This document shows, piece after piece, positions 23,702-35,425 of a DNA stretch of 64,000 nucleotides; positions within the stretch are counted from its first letter, which is position 1, and each line of letters starts with the position of its first letter. Location: the NCBI GenBank assembly GCA_026873275.1, contig JANTUC010000014.1, positions 930,001-994,000 of the forward strand, read 5' to 3'. The DNA comes from Pseudopithomyces maydicus. Its lineage: Eukaryota > Ascomycota > Dothideomycetes > Pleosporales > Didymosphaeriaceae. The notes below the pieces were generated by a model that ran no database searches, was not told where the DNA came from, and saw only the letters and a program-made list of their open reading frames with translations. Both the position numbers and the translations under genes were made by a program.

Positions 23702-25418
23702 TCATCGTTCCCCTGAAATCAACCCAACAATACAACCATTCTTACTCTGTGCCGTAAGTCTAAACTCCTCTTTCCACTCATACTCAACATCACGATTCTC
23801 AATCCTATCAAACGTCCTGAGCAGTGTGACAAGAACGTATGCACTCTCAGTAAACACCAAACGTTGTCCAGGACACGAGCGCGGACCGCCACCAAAAGGC
23901 GTAAATTCCCAGCCCGGGCGAGCATCCTCCCACCGTTCTGGCTTAAAAGAACCTGCATCTTCACCCCAGAAGGTCTTGTCTCTGCCCATCTGACGGTAGT
24001 GAATTTCCACAATGTTGCCCTTTTCGATATACAACGGTGATCTGCCGTCAGGGCCACCTCCAAAGGGGAGTATTGTGGTTGCCAGGCACTGTCGTTGGTT
24101 TGTTGTTGCGATTGTCGTCAAGCGATGCGCTTCTGTGAATTAGCTTTTTGTAGTACAAAACAGTCGTGAACTTCATACTTTCTTTGAGAACCCACCCAAG
24201 ATACTGGTAAGAGTTGAGTAGCTCATAGTCCAGGGGTTCGTTCGTGGTACTGCTGATTTCCTCCTTCAACTTTGCCCACACCGTGGGGTGACGAGCCAGG
24301 TGAAATACGACGTTAGTCAGAGTGGTCGCGGCACCATCGTGAGCCGGACTGAATACGCTGATTATATGAGATCGAAGTGTCAGTCTATTCTGTGTGTCTC
24401 GAGCCATCTCGTCTACCAAACGCAAGGGCTCGCCTTCATCACGGTCCAATTTATTGCGCTCATTTAGGCGCTTCAATGCTTTCTCGACGTGCTCATCAGC
24501 ATAATCTGTTACTTCCCGACAGGCGTCCCACCACTTCTGGTCCCGATGGAGGAACTTGAGTCGACCAAGAACAGTTCGAACACCAGTCCCCCGCTGGGCG
24601 TACTCAAAAGCCGACATAAACTTCTCGCACCTCTCTGAGTTTCGAAGAGCATCCATCGCTTCGCCGAAGATGAACTCACTGGAAGTGTCCAATATCTGAG
24701 AAGCTAAGCCTTGGCGCTTGATCAAATTCGTGCAATGCATACGTACCAGCCTTTTAAATAGGGGAGCAAGATCCACGGTGGATCCATGTTTGGGTAATAA
24801 TTCTAAGAACGCGTTGGTGTGCTTCTTCAGCCGCTCCATATTCGCAATGTGCACCACGTCGAACGACCCTCTTATCAGAGCCCGGCCATGCTTCCAGTGC
24901 GACCCATCAACCACAATGATTCCGTTACCCCACAGATGCTCGGCAACGTCATATCTTAGTCCTTGTAGTCCAAACCTATCAAAAAAGGTCGAATGCACCG
25001 CTTTAGATACCTCTGGGTCGATAGTCTTGATGATGGTGTTACCAAAAGAGTTCACGGAGAACGTACGGCCGAATTTTTCGAATAGATCCTTTTGGAATTC
25101 TAGAAGGCGGCCTTGTTTGAAAGCCGACATAAAGGCAAAGAAGAAGTCCAGACCAAGAAATGGGTCTTTATGTGGGTATGCGCATGGTGGAAGACAGTTG
25201 TTGCGGTGGAGTTTAAGCCGGTGGATGGCATGCCGCGAGGTGCGCCAGAGAAAGACGATTGCTAGGCTTGCTGCAACGAGGTTGAAACTGATTAAAGCCA
25301 TCGTCCAGTTTAGTTCGAATGACATTGGAAAATAAAACGTTGCCCCGAGGCCTAACATGAAAAGTGGTGCAAACGGATCTTGAAGAAAATGCGCTTCAAA
25401 TCGCGATAGGGCTGACAA
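23702..25418 (-). CDS. Cytochrome P450 (CYP52/CYP539-like clan)
   Basis: Haem monooxygenase anchored in the ER. Two exons, 24179-25418 and 23702-24129, with a 49-nt intron (GTATGA donor, GCTAAT branch) give 555 residues. An N-terminal hydrophobic anchor (ALISFNLVAASLAIVFLW) is followed by the P450 fold: I-helix SPAHDGAATTL, then ExxR in ETHR, which is created across the intron, the PERW motif (FKPERWEDARPGWEF), and the haem loop FGGGPRSCPGQRL with Cys ligand. The I-helix replaces the common AGxDTT with AHDGAAT, a variant worth noting. The overall pattern resembles the alkane/fatty-acid hydroxylase clan. The substrate cannot be told from sequence. There is no backbone biosynthetic gene nearby, so a secondary-metabolite cluster is not indicated. 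Confidence 0.92.
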
Positions 25419-26377
25419 GTTCTCTCTTCAACTCGGTGAAGCCGATATTATTTCAAGAGAAGCTTACTCCAACATTCTCGAAACTTCGCCAGTCGGCGGT
25501 AAAAGATTGCGGCGTATAATATACCAATTCAGATACTATCCAATCGGCCGTGCTATCGTTTTTGACTGTGCCGAAAATGTGCATTATCTCGACAAGGCTG
25601 CATTACAGTCCGTGCATCTGACGAGCCATTTATCTTCGTACTACATCCATGTCCTAGTTTGGATTAGTGTAAATACTTCAGGATCGTAATACAGATGATA
25701 AAGTCAAAAAGGATTGACTTGTCTCCCTTTCGTGTCTCTGAGTGCATCGGATAGAATAAAATAACTAACGAATGGTAGAAGATGAATTTGAAAATCCTAG
25801 ACAACCAACTCAAGAATGCAACATGACTGCTGTATATTTTCCTAAGGTTTTGAGGGTAGTGGTAGAGCGATGTCCTCGATATGATCTACGTACATACATC
25901 ATGTGAAAGAATCACATTGAAGATTGATCGAAGTACTAACAGCGAACATAAGACGTTTCTAGAAAGTATCCTAGTGACCGATCTAACAGTCGATGATTAC
26001 TATTCATTTATAGTGCATTTGTTATATAATCAAATAATTCCCTTGAAAAGGCTCCTCCGGGTCGCCGGCGTGAATGCTTGGCCCTGTGTAACGGTATATC
26101 AATGCTCTGCTTACATCAGTGCTCTGCTTACATCAGTGCTCTATTAGACTAGCATGGATGCTCTGTTTCCTCATCATCTTCCACTCTGCCAACAACTGCG
26201 TTCCATTACACTCCCTTTATGGGTCCTCTCAATCTGTTCCCACGTTTTGCCCGCTGTTCATCATCAATCACCCAAAAAACCTTTACCCCGTTTTCTCAAT
26301 TTCATCTGTCCAAAAGCGCGACTACTTACCCACTCGTCCACCGCCAGGTTTACCCGCCATGGTTACAGTCCCGCACA
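25419..26377. other. Intergenic, 959 bp, AT-rich
   Basis: The interval separates the divergent P450 and the 26378 gene and must hold both promoters. It includes a 17-bp tandem repeat near its right end. No ORF is convincing. Confidence 0.4.
26098..26146. repeat. 17-bp tandem repeat, about 2.7 copies
   Basis: The unit ATCAGTGCTCTGCTTAC is repeated, with one mismatch in the first copy (ATCAATGCT...) and a partial third copy. It sits about 230 bp upstream of the 26378 start. Confidence 0.75.
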
Positions 26378-27034
26378 ATGATCCCGTCACCACAGAGTGT
26401 GATGCGTGATTTCCTCGCCCAGCTACCTGAGATCAAGAAGTGGGGATGGGTCATCTACCGCTGCACCTATAGCGACGACGCCGCATGGGCCAAGTTTCGC
26501 GATCGCGTCGAGGCCGAATCGCGCAAGAGTATTGAGCAGTCAGATGCACCTGAAATTGCGAAGCGCCTGGAGTGGACATGGGTTGAAGATGCGTCCGCGC
26601 TGGACGGAGCCTCGACGGAGACGCTACGGGAGCGGTTCCGCGAATGGACTGCAGGCGAAGTCGCACGACAACCAGGAAACTACCTGCCGGCCGTCATTCC
26701 ACGCTTTAGATACTTCATCAAGATTGACCAGGAGGTGCTAGATAGCTTGGCGGTGTCTATTTCTCGCGAAACGCACTGGTCCAACAACACTTTTGTGAAG
26801 TTTGTGGATGGTAATTGGAAGCCGTTGGCCGAGAGCCAGCGAGATTTAGAGCAAGAGGACGATGGGTGGGAAAAGGAGTTTTTGGAACCGATTGATGGTT
26901 GCATGGAAGAGGATGTCGGATGGATACGCATTGCGCCTTACATGATCAGTGCGGATTTCTACGAAGTGATGAGTGGCGATGAAAACCAGTGGTTCACGTT
27001 CTACGAACGCCCACCCAGGATCGTTCAGTACTAG
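26378..27034 (+). CDS. Conserved fungal hypothetical protein, 218 aa
   Basis: Single-exon gene. Met at 26378 starts MIPSPQSVMRDFLAQLPEIK; the frame is open further upstream to 26219 but that extension looks non-coding. The body has WGWVIYRCTYSDDAAWAKF, then LEWTWVEDASALDGASTETL, IPRFRYFIKIDQEVLDSL, and an acidic C-terminal half with YMISADFYEVM. This arrangement recurs in an expanded, unnamed family of plant-associated and soil ascomycetes. I know no function. No signal peptide and no membrane segment are seen, so it is probably cytosolic. Confidence 0.8.
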   Translation: MIPSPQSVMRDFLAQLPEIKKWGWVIYRCTYSDDAAWAKFRDRVEAESRKSIEQSDAPEIAKRLEWTWVEDASALDGASTETLRERFREWTAGEVARQPGNYLPAVIPRFRYFIKIDQEVLDSLAVSISRETHWSNNTFVKFVDGNWKPLAESQRDLEQEDDGWEKEFLEPIDGCMEEDVGWIRIAPYMISADFYEVMSGDENQWFTFYERPPRIVQY

Positions 27035-27313
27035 TTTTATACCGCAGAAATCAGCATACGATGCTCAACTCCGTGGTCTAGAATTTTATTTAGTGGACAA
27101 ACCCCCATAGAGTTCAGAGTAGGAGTAGCATCATGGGATGGAAGTGCATAGATTGCGCGACCAGCTTGTATCATGGGCTGTGGCTAATTTGCTCATTTGC
27201 CACAATTGATCATGATTCAAATGCTAAGTAAAAAGAATAATCTAAAGTGGATAATGCTCTACAGCCTCCGGAACGCTCCAGTTAACGATCTCCAACGTTC
27301 CGAGTCGAACAAA

Positions 27314-29819
27314 CTAGGCAGCCACACAGTACGCATAGTCAGGCCAAAGGTTAGCACAATCATTTCCAACTGGTCAGAAGTTAGATAATGCTACTCGATA
27401 TCCGCGAACAGGGCTTTGAGACTTACCAGCAGGGTTCCAAGCGTAAAACTGGTCAAGTGTGATACCATTGCTGTTTGCAATAGTCCAACAGCCGTCGTTC
27501 GCTACCGCTGTGTAGTATCGGGTACAGTTCTTTGTAATGCCACTTTGGGTGGGTGCAGGAGGGTTCACTGTTGTTAAGGTGGTTTGAGTAGATTGTGTGA
27601 CCCGCGTGGACGACGTGGGCGTGGGCGATACGTTCGTTGAGTTCACTCCGATGCAGACGGCTCGCTGCTGCTTCAACGCAAGATCTTTGTACAAACCATC
27701 ATCGCAGCTTGATCCAACCCATGGGTTCCAAAGCGTTAAATTTGACAAAGCTATCCCAGCGTCGGAGGCGATCTTTGCGCAGTCTGGGCCTGTAGAGTGT
27801 GTCAGTGGGATATATTCCATCGAAATTGGCGTTTCTTACTCTTTGTAGCGGACCCTGTGATGAGAGTATAGCATTCGCATGTAGAAATTGTACCTGGGTA
27901 TGGGTCGCCTACAGAACGACATATACCGAAGTTCGGAACCCCGGCTAAAAGCTTCATCAGTCTTGCTCATTATAAGTTCAGTTGAGATCGCGAACAGCAA
28001 TCTCAACACATCGCACTCACTATAAGAGGAGATCGTGTCTACGGCACAGTAGCTATAGTTTGCTTGTAGATAGCATGGCTCAATAAACGCCAGACTGGGG
28101 TTCCATTTCAGGAAGTCATCATAAGAAATTGGATAACCGGATGCGGCGAACTCGCAGCTGTTCACCCGCTCCGTCACAAGACGCACATTCTCCGACTGGG
28201 ACTGGTCTTGTAATGGCATGACCGGAATATAGTCGACGTAGCCCTCACAATCTGCTTTCGTGTCTGGTGCATGCGGCGGATGGATATAGGGCGTCGCGCT
28301 CGGTACGGTTGACGTCGAGACGGACGATGTGGTGACATATGCACTGCTGGTGAGTGTGTAGACGGCAGAACTTGAGTATGGATAGTTCGGGTATTTATTG
28401 ATATCCCCTACAGCCTGTACACAATACGCGGTATTCAGCCAAAGATTGGTGCAATTCTTATCGATAGAAGGGTTCAAGAAGTAAAAGTCTTGCAGTGCGA
28501 TGCTCTGTCGAATGGATATGCTCTCACAGTAATCTCCATCCTGGACGGTACTATATAGAGTCGTACGATGTTAGCGTATGCACACATACATTTTTACATG
28601 AAGCTACATACTACCAGCTCGCACACGGTGCGGTTGTTTCATCTTTGCCATTTGTCGGCTTGGGCACAGCAGTCGATTCAATCGTTGAAGTTGTTGGTGG
28701 AGTGACAGTGGTCGTAATGTCACTGAGGTTTCCACCTGGGGGCTTTTCAATGTTAGAGGCTCTGTTTCCCTCGAGATTAGGAGTACACAATTGCTGCAGG
28801 TTATACTTGCCTAACACAAATAAGGTTGGTCACCATGTCCCCCAGGTTGGTGCAAAGCGGAGTAATGTTAGGATTCCAAGACAAGAAGCCATAACCAGTG
28901 ACGCCACTGTGAGCATTGATAATACTTTTGCAATCATCACCAAACTGCACTCGATATAAGGTGCAGGGAGCTGGCAAACAAAGCGAGACGCCCGGGAGTA
29001 AATCGCTACAATCGTTTTTCAAACCACCGGCCTTGATGATTGAGAAGGTCGAGACTTGACGAGTCAGTGCAATAGCATCGCAGCTGTCTCCCGATTTGAC
29101 GATATATGGATTCGAGCATGAGGGAGTATTGCCATCTTCGGCTCGATCGGGGAGGTTCGTCCCGACTGCGTAGGCTGCCGGTGTTGTGAAAGAGTATCCC
29201 GACGAACCACAACTAGATTTTAGTGCCTGGAAGTCTTCAGCAAACTCTGTGTCGAATCCGAAAGGTGAGTTCAGCTGTGTCTGTATTGACCCAAGGGCAC
29301 AATCGGAGCAATTCGCCGCTTTAGTTGTTGCATTACCATCAACCAGCCATGAGAACATCAGCTCATCGCAGTACCTGCCAGACAATGCGTCCTTTCGGCA
29401 AGAAAGATCGTATGTGTAGCTAAATCTGTCAATGATGAAGGTTGCTCAATCAAGTGTCAGCAGGACTTCGAAAAGCAGCTTTGGTGTACGGTACCTGGAT
29501 AGACCAAGGAATCAAATGTGATTGTATCATTGGGCGCACTACATCCCGCTTTGATGGTACTGCGTGCATCTGTCAATGCACTACGACAAGACGTAGTACA
29601 TAGTGCGGCCAGCTGATCGGAATCCAGTCGCGGATTATCGATTGAAGCCTCGGATAGGAGGACTGGACAACCTTGTATGGTTGTGTTGAGAGCATTGAGA
29701 CAGGTATCACTAAGCCCTGGGTACGAAATGCTCCGGAGGATGCCCTCGAATTGCTGAGCATGAGCAACAATGGAGATAAAGGCTAGAAAGTGAAGAAAGA
29801 TGGTCCAGGAGAACTTCAT
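27314..29819 (-). CDS. Secreted multi-LysM chitin-binding protein
   Basis: Seven exons: 29495-29819, 28807-29444, 28612-28742, 28021-28550, 27840-27944, 27427-27789, 27314-27369; 715 residues in one continuous frame. The N terminus is a signal peptide (MKFSWTIFLHFLAFISIVAH). About six LysM or degenerate LysM modules follow, each with a Cys-x-x-Ile/Trp-like start and an Asn-Pro (NPS, NPW, NPA) core: for example YIVKSGDSCDAIA, YRVQFGDDCKSI, YTVQDGDYCESISI, FYAWNPA. A Thr/Ser-rich linker separates modules. LysM proteins bind chitin oligomers; in fungi they protect hyphae or mask chitin. It is divergent from a class-C GH18 chitinase, a pairing known from other ascomycetes. No break is seen. Confidence 0.93.
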
Positions 29820-31088
29820 GGCTTTGGCAAGATTTAGAGAGCTTGGGGGGCGCTGTTGTGAATGAGAACAATCTTAATGGAAGTACAGTAGGCCCCAGTT
29901 TGCATAACACCAGAAGGGATTCTCGAGCGTGTAAGCTCGTGTACACATATACTAACGAAGATGCATCAAAATCATCACCGGAAGGAACCCTCTTGATCCG
30001 ACCAGTGCACCCCGGTTCGCCAGACTCGTTGATGGCCTACAATGCCCCTTTTTCATTTCCAGATAAGGATCAATACCACGCGATGTAATCACCGGGTATA
30101 GTTCAGGTGGTTCGGACGCAACATGAAAAATCAGCTTACAACTAGTGTGCATGCAGGGTACAGTGCTCTGAAATCTTGCAATTTACTGCCATGGCATACA
30201 AATGCACGCGGGTGTGCAGGGCATAGCAGATATCCCCGGTACCCATCATGCAGTGTAGATTGTTTGACAATAGATTTCGCCCGTAAGCTTGAAAGAAAAC
30301 AATCGGGATCAAGGCAGGAGTGGATGAGGAAGTGAAGATAAGAGAAATTGAAATCGTCCACGGTGTAGCCAGAAGGATGACCACATGTCTCACGCCGAAG
30401 ATGAGGTTTGCGCCATAAGGACGTCTGGATGAGACAATAGCTTAGTTCGTCTGCATGTACTCACCGGTCTGCAGCTCAACCGTTGGGGGCGGCAAAGAGT
30501 CGAGCCATGAAAGGAGCAAATTTCTTGCTCTAAAAATGGGCCTTCGCAAACGATCAGGCTGGCAAATTCTAGCATGGTAGCCAAGAGTGAACTTGACAGT
30601 TTGTTCTATCTAATCCTTTTATTAATTAATATTGAAAGAATTATAACCAAGTAGATAGAACAAGAGAAAATGGATACAAAATGGTTGATTGGCTAAGTCA
30701 AGTACCGTAAGCGGCCGGATTGGTACCTGCATAATCGATAATCAGTTCGGGGGCGAAGTCTATGTCAGCATACCGAAGGTATGACAGATATTGCGTACAT
30801 TTATATTCCCGGTTGTATGGTCGAAGTCGATAGTTTGGGGCGAATTATGCCCTGCCCGTCTAGGAAGGAGATGCGGGGGCAGAGCAAATGAAACTAATAG
30901 AGGTATGTTAGAGGCTTATGATTGCAGTTACTTGGTCATCGGTGAACACCTATGCCAGTGAGCATCATAAATTATAGGGGGATAAGGTCATAAACGTAGA
31001 AAAGGTCGTTTCCTTGTCCTGATCGACAGCATCAACTAGTCTATTCACTCTTTAGCACATCTATTCTTTAGCCACAGAGCTTCGAGCC
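29820..31088. promoter_or_regulatory. Divergent promoter region, LysM protein and chitinase
   Basis: The 1269 bp shared upstream region would allow co-regulation of the pair. It contains an AT-rich core near 30610-30640 (TATTAATTAATATTG). No gene is supported. Confidence 0.45.
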
Positions 31089-34000
31089 ATGATCAACCTC
31101 CATGTGAGCCATGGTCAGGCTTCTACTTGGATATCAGCCCTGTTTATCATTCTTCTCGTTGGCTGCGGTTATTTCATTGAAAAGAACCCTTCATCAGCCG
31201 TTTGGAAGTCGGCACTCACCCCAAGATCCGATGAATCAGTAGTTTCAAACCAAAACAACACTGATGTTCATGAGACTACATCATCGAATCAATCGGTCAT
31301 TATCCGTCGAGAAGACTACTCGTGCGGAGAGGGGCGTCCGTGTGCCAATGGCGCATGTTGTGGTCCGAGTGGGTTTTGTGGCTACGGGCCAGCATCTTGC
31401 GGAACTGGCTGCATCTCGAATTGCAACGCTAACGCCGAGTGTGGCGAGTTTTCGAGCCCAGCGAACAAGAAGTGTCCTCTCAACACGTGTTGTAGCAAGT
31501 ATGGCTTTTGTGGGACAACACACGTAGGTCGAAATTGCTCTTCCGGGCGTGCCTTGAGGGCAAGAAACTGACATCTGCCGACTCTTGTGTAGGACTTTTG
31601 TACCGACGGTTGTCAGTCAAACTGTGTCCTTAGCCCCACACCGCCCAATTCTCCAAAGAATCAGGCATTGAAGAGAAGTAAGTGAGATTATCCGCTACTT
31701 AACTAAGGCTGATCTATGAATTTTCACAGTAATTGGATATTATGAGTCTTGGAGCTATCGCTCGACTTGTAACCACAAGAAACCGACCGATCTTCCGCTC
31801 AACGAGCTGACTCACCTCAATTATGCTTTCGCATTCATCTCTGCAGACTCTTACGAGCTCGTCGTTATGGATTCAAAAACCGACGAAGCCCTGTTCAAAG
31901 AAGTTACCGCCGTAAAAGACTACAACCCAACTCTCAAAGTTTTTATCTCAGTTGGGGGTTGGACGTTTTCGGACAATGGCACTGTGACACAGCCTTTGCT
32001 GGGCCAAATCGCGTCGTCGGACTCCAATCGCCAAAAGTTTGCCGAAAATGTGGTCAAGTTTTGCAATAAATGGGGCTTTGACGGGTAGGTCTCGTCCTTC
32101 TAAATGGAATATACAATCCACACGACTAACATTCGCACCAACTCCAGACTTGACCTCGATTGGTAATATCCGGGAGCTCCGGATCGAGGCGGCAAGCCCG
32201 AAGATACTGAGAACTTTACCAAGCTAATGAAGGCACTGCGTCAGGCCTTCAATGGATCCCCAAGAGAACTAGGCTTATCCTTCACTATTCCTTCTTCCTA
32301 CTGGTACCTAAAGTGGTTTGACCTGCCGGGTCTTTTGAAATATGCTGATTGGACCAATTTGATGAGCTACGATCTTCATGGCGTTTGGTAAGTCTGCACT
32401 GGCTTTCTTCTGTCGTAAGAAGAAGGCTTTCTCCAATGTCAATACAGAGAAAACTGACAATTAACCCGTAAATCGGACTAACATGTTGATCAGGGATCGA
32501 AATAACCCCATCGGAAATATAGTCCAGGGTCACACAAACCTGACTGAGATCAAATTGGCCGCCGAACTGCTGTGGCGTGTAGGAGTAAAGCCAGAACAAG
32601 TTGCCCTCGGGTACGGCTTTTATGGGCGCGCGTTTGAACTCCAGGATGCTGCATGTACAGCTCCGGGTTGTACATTCAAGGGCGGTGCTCGTGAGGGACC
32701 ATGTTCCAAGGAGAGTGGTATTTTGATGCACTATGAGATCAAAGCCATACTGGACCAGGCGCCGAACTTAAATCCTGTCTGGGACAAAACCGCTGCAGTC
32801 AAGTATCTTGTCTTCGACAAAAACCAATGGGTATCGTATGATGATAAGGACACTTTTGGACAAAAGATCGCATGGGCCAACAGCATTGGGTTTGGCGGCG
32901 CGCTAATCTGGGCCGCAGACACAGACGACGATAAGTTCACAGCCATGTCGGGATTTCTCGATAAGCAGGTCAGCCATATAACTGTTAAGTCAACGGCACT
33001 CGAGGCCAACTCAGTCACTATTGCACAGACCCACAATGCCTTAGCCGGTAAAAGCTGCTCGCTGTACAGGGACGGTGGATGCCGTAGCCAAAAAGATTTT
33101 GACAACCATAATGTACGGTGTCCAAACGGTAATCCTGCAATAGGTTATGATAAAGACGGGTGTGGGGTAAGTGCACGTTTGTTGACCTCATTTTACTGCT
33201 ATCATCTTAACTTAATGGTCACTAAGCACATGCTAATTCATAACAGAACGGCGGAAAACCAATCTGCTGCGAAGGCAATATCTATCCTTCAAAATGCACA
33301 TGTGAGTTATTTTTTAACAGCCGATATTGGGAATTTACTGACATATTACCGTCCAGGGCGCGGCAGTGGTGGTGATTGTAACGGACAGTGTCACGCAGGT
33401 GAGCAGAAGATTCATGGATCATCTTGGTTAGTTGTCCACCTCATGAAACGTAATGTCTGATTGTGAATTGCACTGACTTGGGACGTATTCTAACAGGGGT
33501 GGTGGCTATGAATCTGAAAGTAGTGTTCACAAGTGCTCCAGAGGCGGCAAGGCCTTTTGCTGCGAGGCAGCTGACTGGATGAATGTTAAAAAAGGTTGCT
33601 TTTGGAGTAAGTGGTAAGTCGATGAAAAATTAGTGAAAATTCTTTGAAGGCAAGACTAATACGCTTCAGTGGTACCGATTGCCCATCTACTTCGAAAACG
33701 ATGCTCAATTCATGGGATTGTGATTCGGGCATTGTCAGTCAATCAAGTATGTGATTTGTTTTCAATACCATGATCTATGCATGTTTCCGAATGTTCCACT
33801 GACTAAGAGTGACAGAATCTTATTGCTGTCCACAGGATACTCTGTTTTACGGGTGTCAGTGGAGAGGTAGCCTTCCGGATTGTCCAGTTGCGAACTGTGA
33901 AAAGGACGAGGTCAGCGTCGTGGTAGACCCGATCGGCAATCACGCATTTATGTGCTCTTGTAAGTTTTTTGGCTAATCGCAGATCATCTACGCACCTCAG

Positions 34001-35425
34001 ACTTTGTACATAGGTCATTTCTACGCGATCGTTGGCTGAGTAATTACAGGGGGAAGACATTTTGCTGGATGCTGCAAGGTCAGCGATCCTCCACCACCCA
34101 AGATCGAATGCACTAAGACCACATGCGAGATAGATGAATCTCTGTGTGATGACACCATAGACGACTATGGGGTTCCCATACCGACAAGCGAGTCACCCAT
34201 TGAAAAACGCGCCGGGAAGGGCTATGCATGGATCACAACTGGGGCCGTCGCAATGAGAGCATTTGCCCGTCCACATCCAACTGGGGCCAGATATATGGAT
34301 CTCCTCAGCATGAGATTGAGAGGGCTATACAACAGGTACTTTAGAGTGCAGGGAACGGACTGTCCTGAGCGTAGATTGCGATCACTGGTCATTGATACAG
34401 AAACCCGCCCGCCCCAAACAGAGATTGAACATGGCGCACCGGTGCGAGAATCACCTTCATCAGCCAGAATTTGCAATTGCTAACCTTACCTTGCAGCTCT
34501 TTTTGATCAGCCGGTTTCTAGCAAGCTCGAATTTCGGCCGGCATTGGACACAGACACGTATGGATGCCAGGAGGAATCCAGCCCCAAGCGGCCCGCAGAC
34601 AAGTACCGCAGCTATCCCTGACGAATTCTTCGTAAACCAGTTGGATAACCCTACAGCGCTTCCTGCGGATGTCGAGACGTTGACCGATGGCTCACCCCAA
34701 CTCCGCAGGCCTTCAGATCTACTCGCTGAAGCGTTTGGTTCTACCACCAATCCCTCCAATTTCCTTTTACTCGAAACAGCGGTAAATAGGGCCAAAGGTC
34801 GCATCGAAACGTTTGTGCGCAATATGTCTCCTGACGTGTTGACTTCTTTGATCAATCGGGCCATTCAAGGCGATGAGGCCGCTGCCCAACGAGTACTAGA
34901 ATCATTGGCAGAGGTGAGATACTTCCCAACTATTGTTGTATCAATAATCAAGCTTACGATCCTTAGACGCGTGCGGTATTTACGTATATGAACCATGAGG
35001 ATACCATAACGCGTGTTGATAACACGGTAAACAATATAAGACGAGCTCTCGTGATCATAGAGAATAATATTCCGTCGGCTCGAGGGTGAGTCCGCTACCA
35101 CGCTTCGCCGTCTGACGATTGTCCGGATACTAACTGTGCACTGTAGACTTGTGGCTCACTGGGACGAATTTTGTAAGTGAAGCACGATGCATAAAATACA
35201 AGATTACCACCTTGACTAACATCCCTTTCCTCATTCTCAGACCCGACATATATGGCGTCAGTGTCTGAATGGGCACGTACAGTACAAGCAACTCAGATAC
35301 AGGAGCTGCGAAGGAATCTCGGCGTAAACACCAACCCGTTCGTCCAGAGGATTCTGGCCGATTTGACAGCGCTGGAAAACGACATCCCGGAAATGAGGTA
35401 TCCCTTCGAAGATCCGCCACAATAA
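31089..35425 (+). pseudogene. Killer-toxin-like GH18 chitinase (subgroup C), disrupted
   Basis: Homologue of large fungal chitinases that share domains with the zymocin alpha subunit. Fifteen exons can be traced: 31089-31523, 31593-31677, 31730-32084, 32148-32387, 32494-33166, 33247-33301, 33357-33398, 33497-33613, 33670-33746, 33816-33959, 34050-34441, 34497-34913, 34967-35085, 35147-35172, 35241-35425. A signal anchor is followed by Cys-rich chitin-binding modules (CGYGPASCGTGC), the GH18 barrel (strand IGYYESWSYR, FISVGGWTFS) and a Cys-rich C-terminal region. Two breaks are seen. A TAA stop at 32164-32166 occupies the position of the catalytic glutamate. The frame also slips at the start of exon 8, at four G (33496-33499). 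The second may be a sequencing artefact; the first is a substitution. All other splice sites and exons look well kept, so inactivation is recent or the stop is wrong. Confidence 0.85.

Noticed and set aside
22609..25418. Secondary-metabolite cluster around the NmrA-like and P450 genes
   Set aside because: There is no polyketide, peptide or terpene synthase, no dedicated regulator and no exporter nearby.
32164..32220. Alternative intron starting at GTAATA that would remove the chitinase stop
   Set aside because: No downstream acceptor that I can see rejoins the frame, and it would delete conserved active-site residues.
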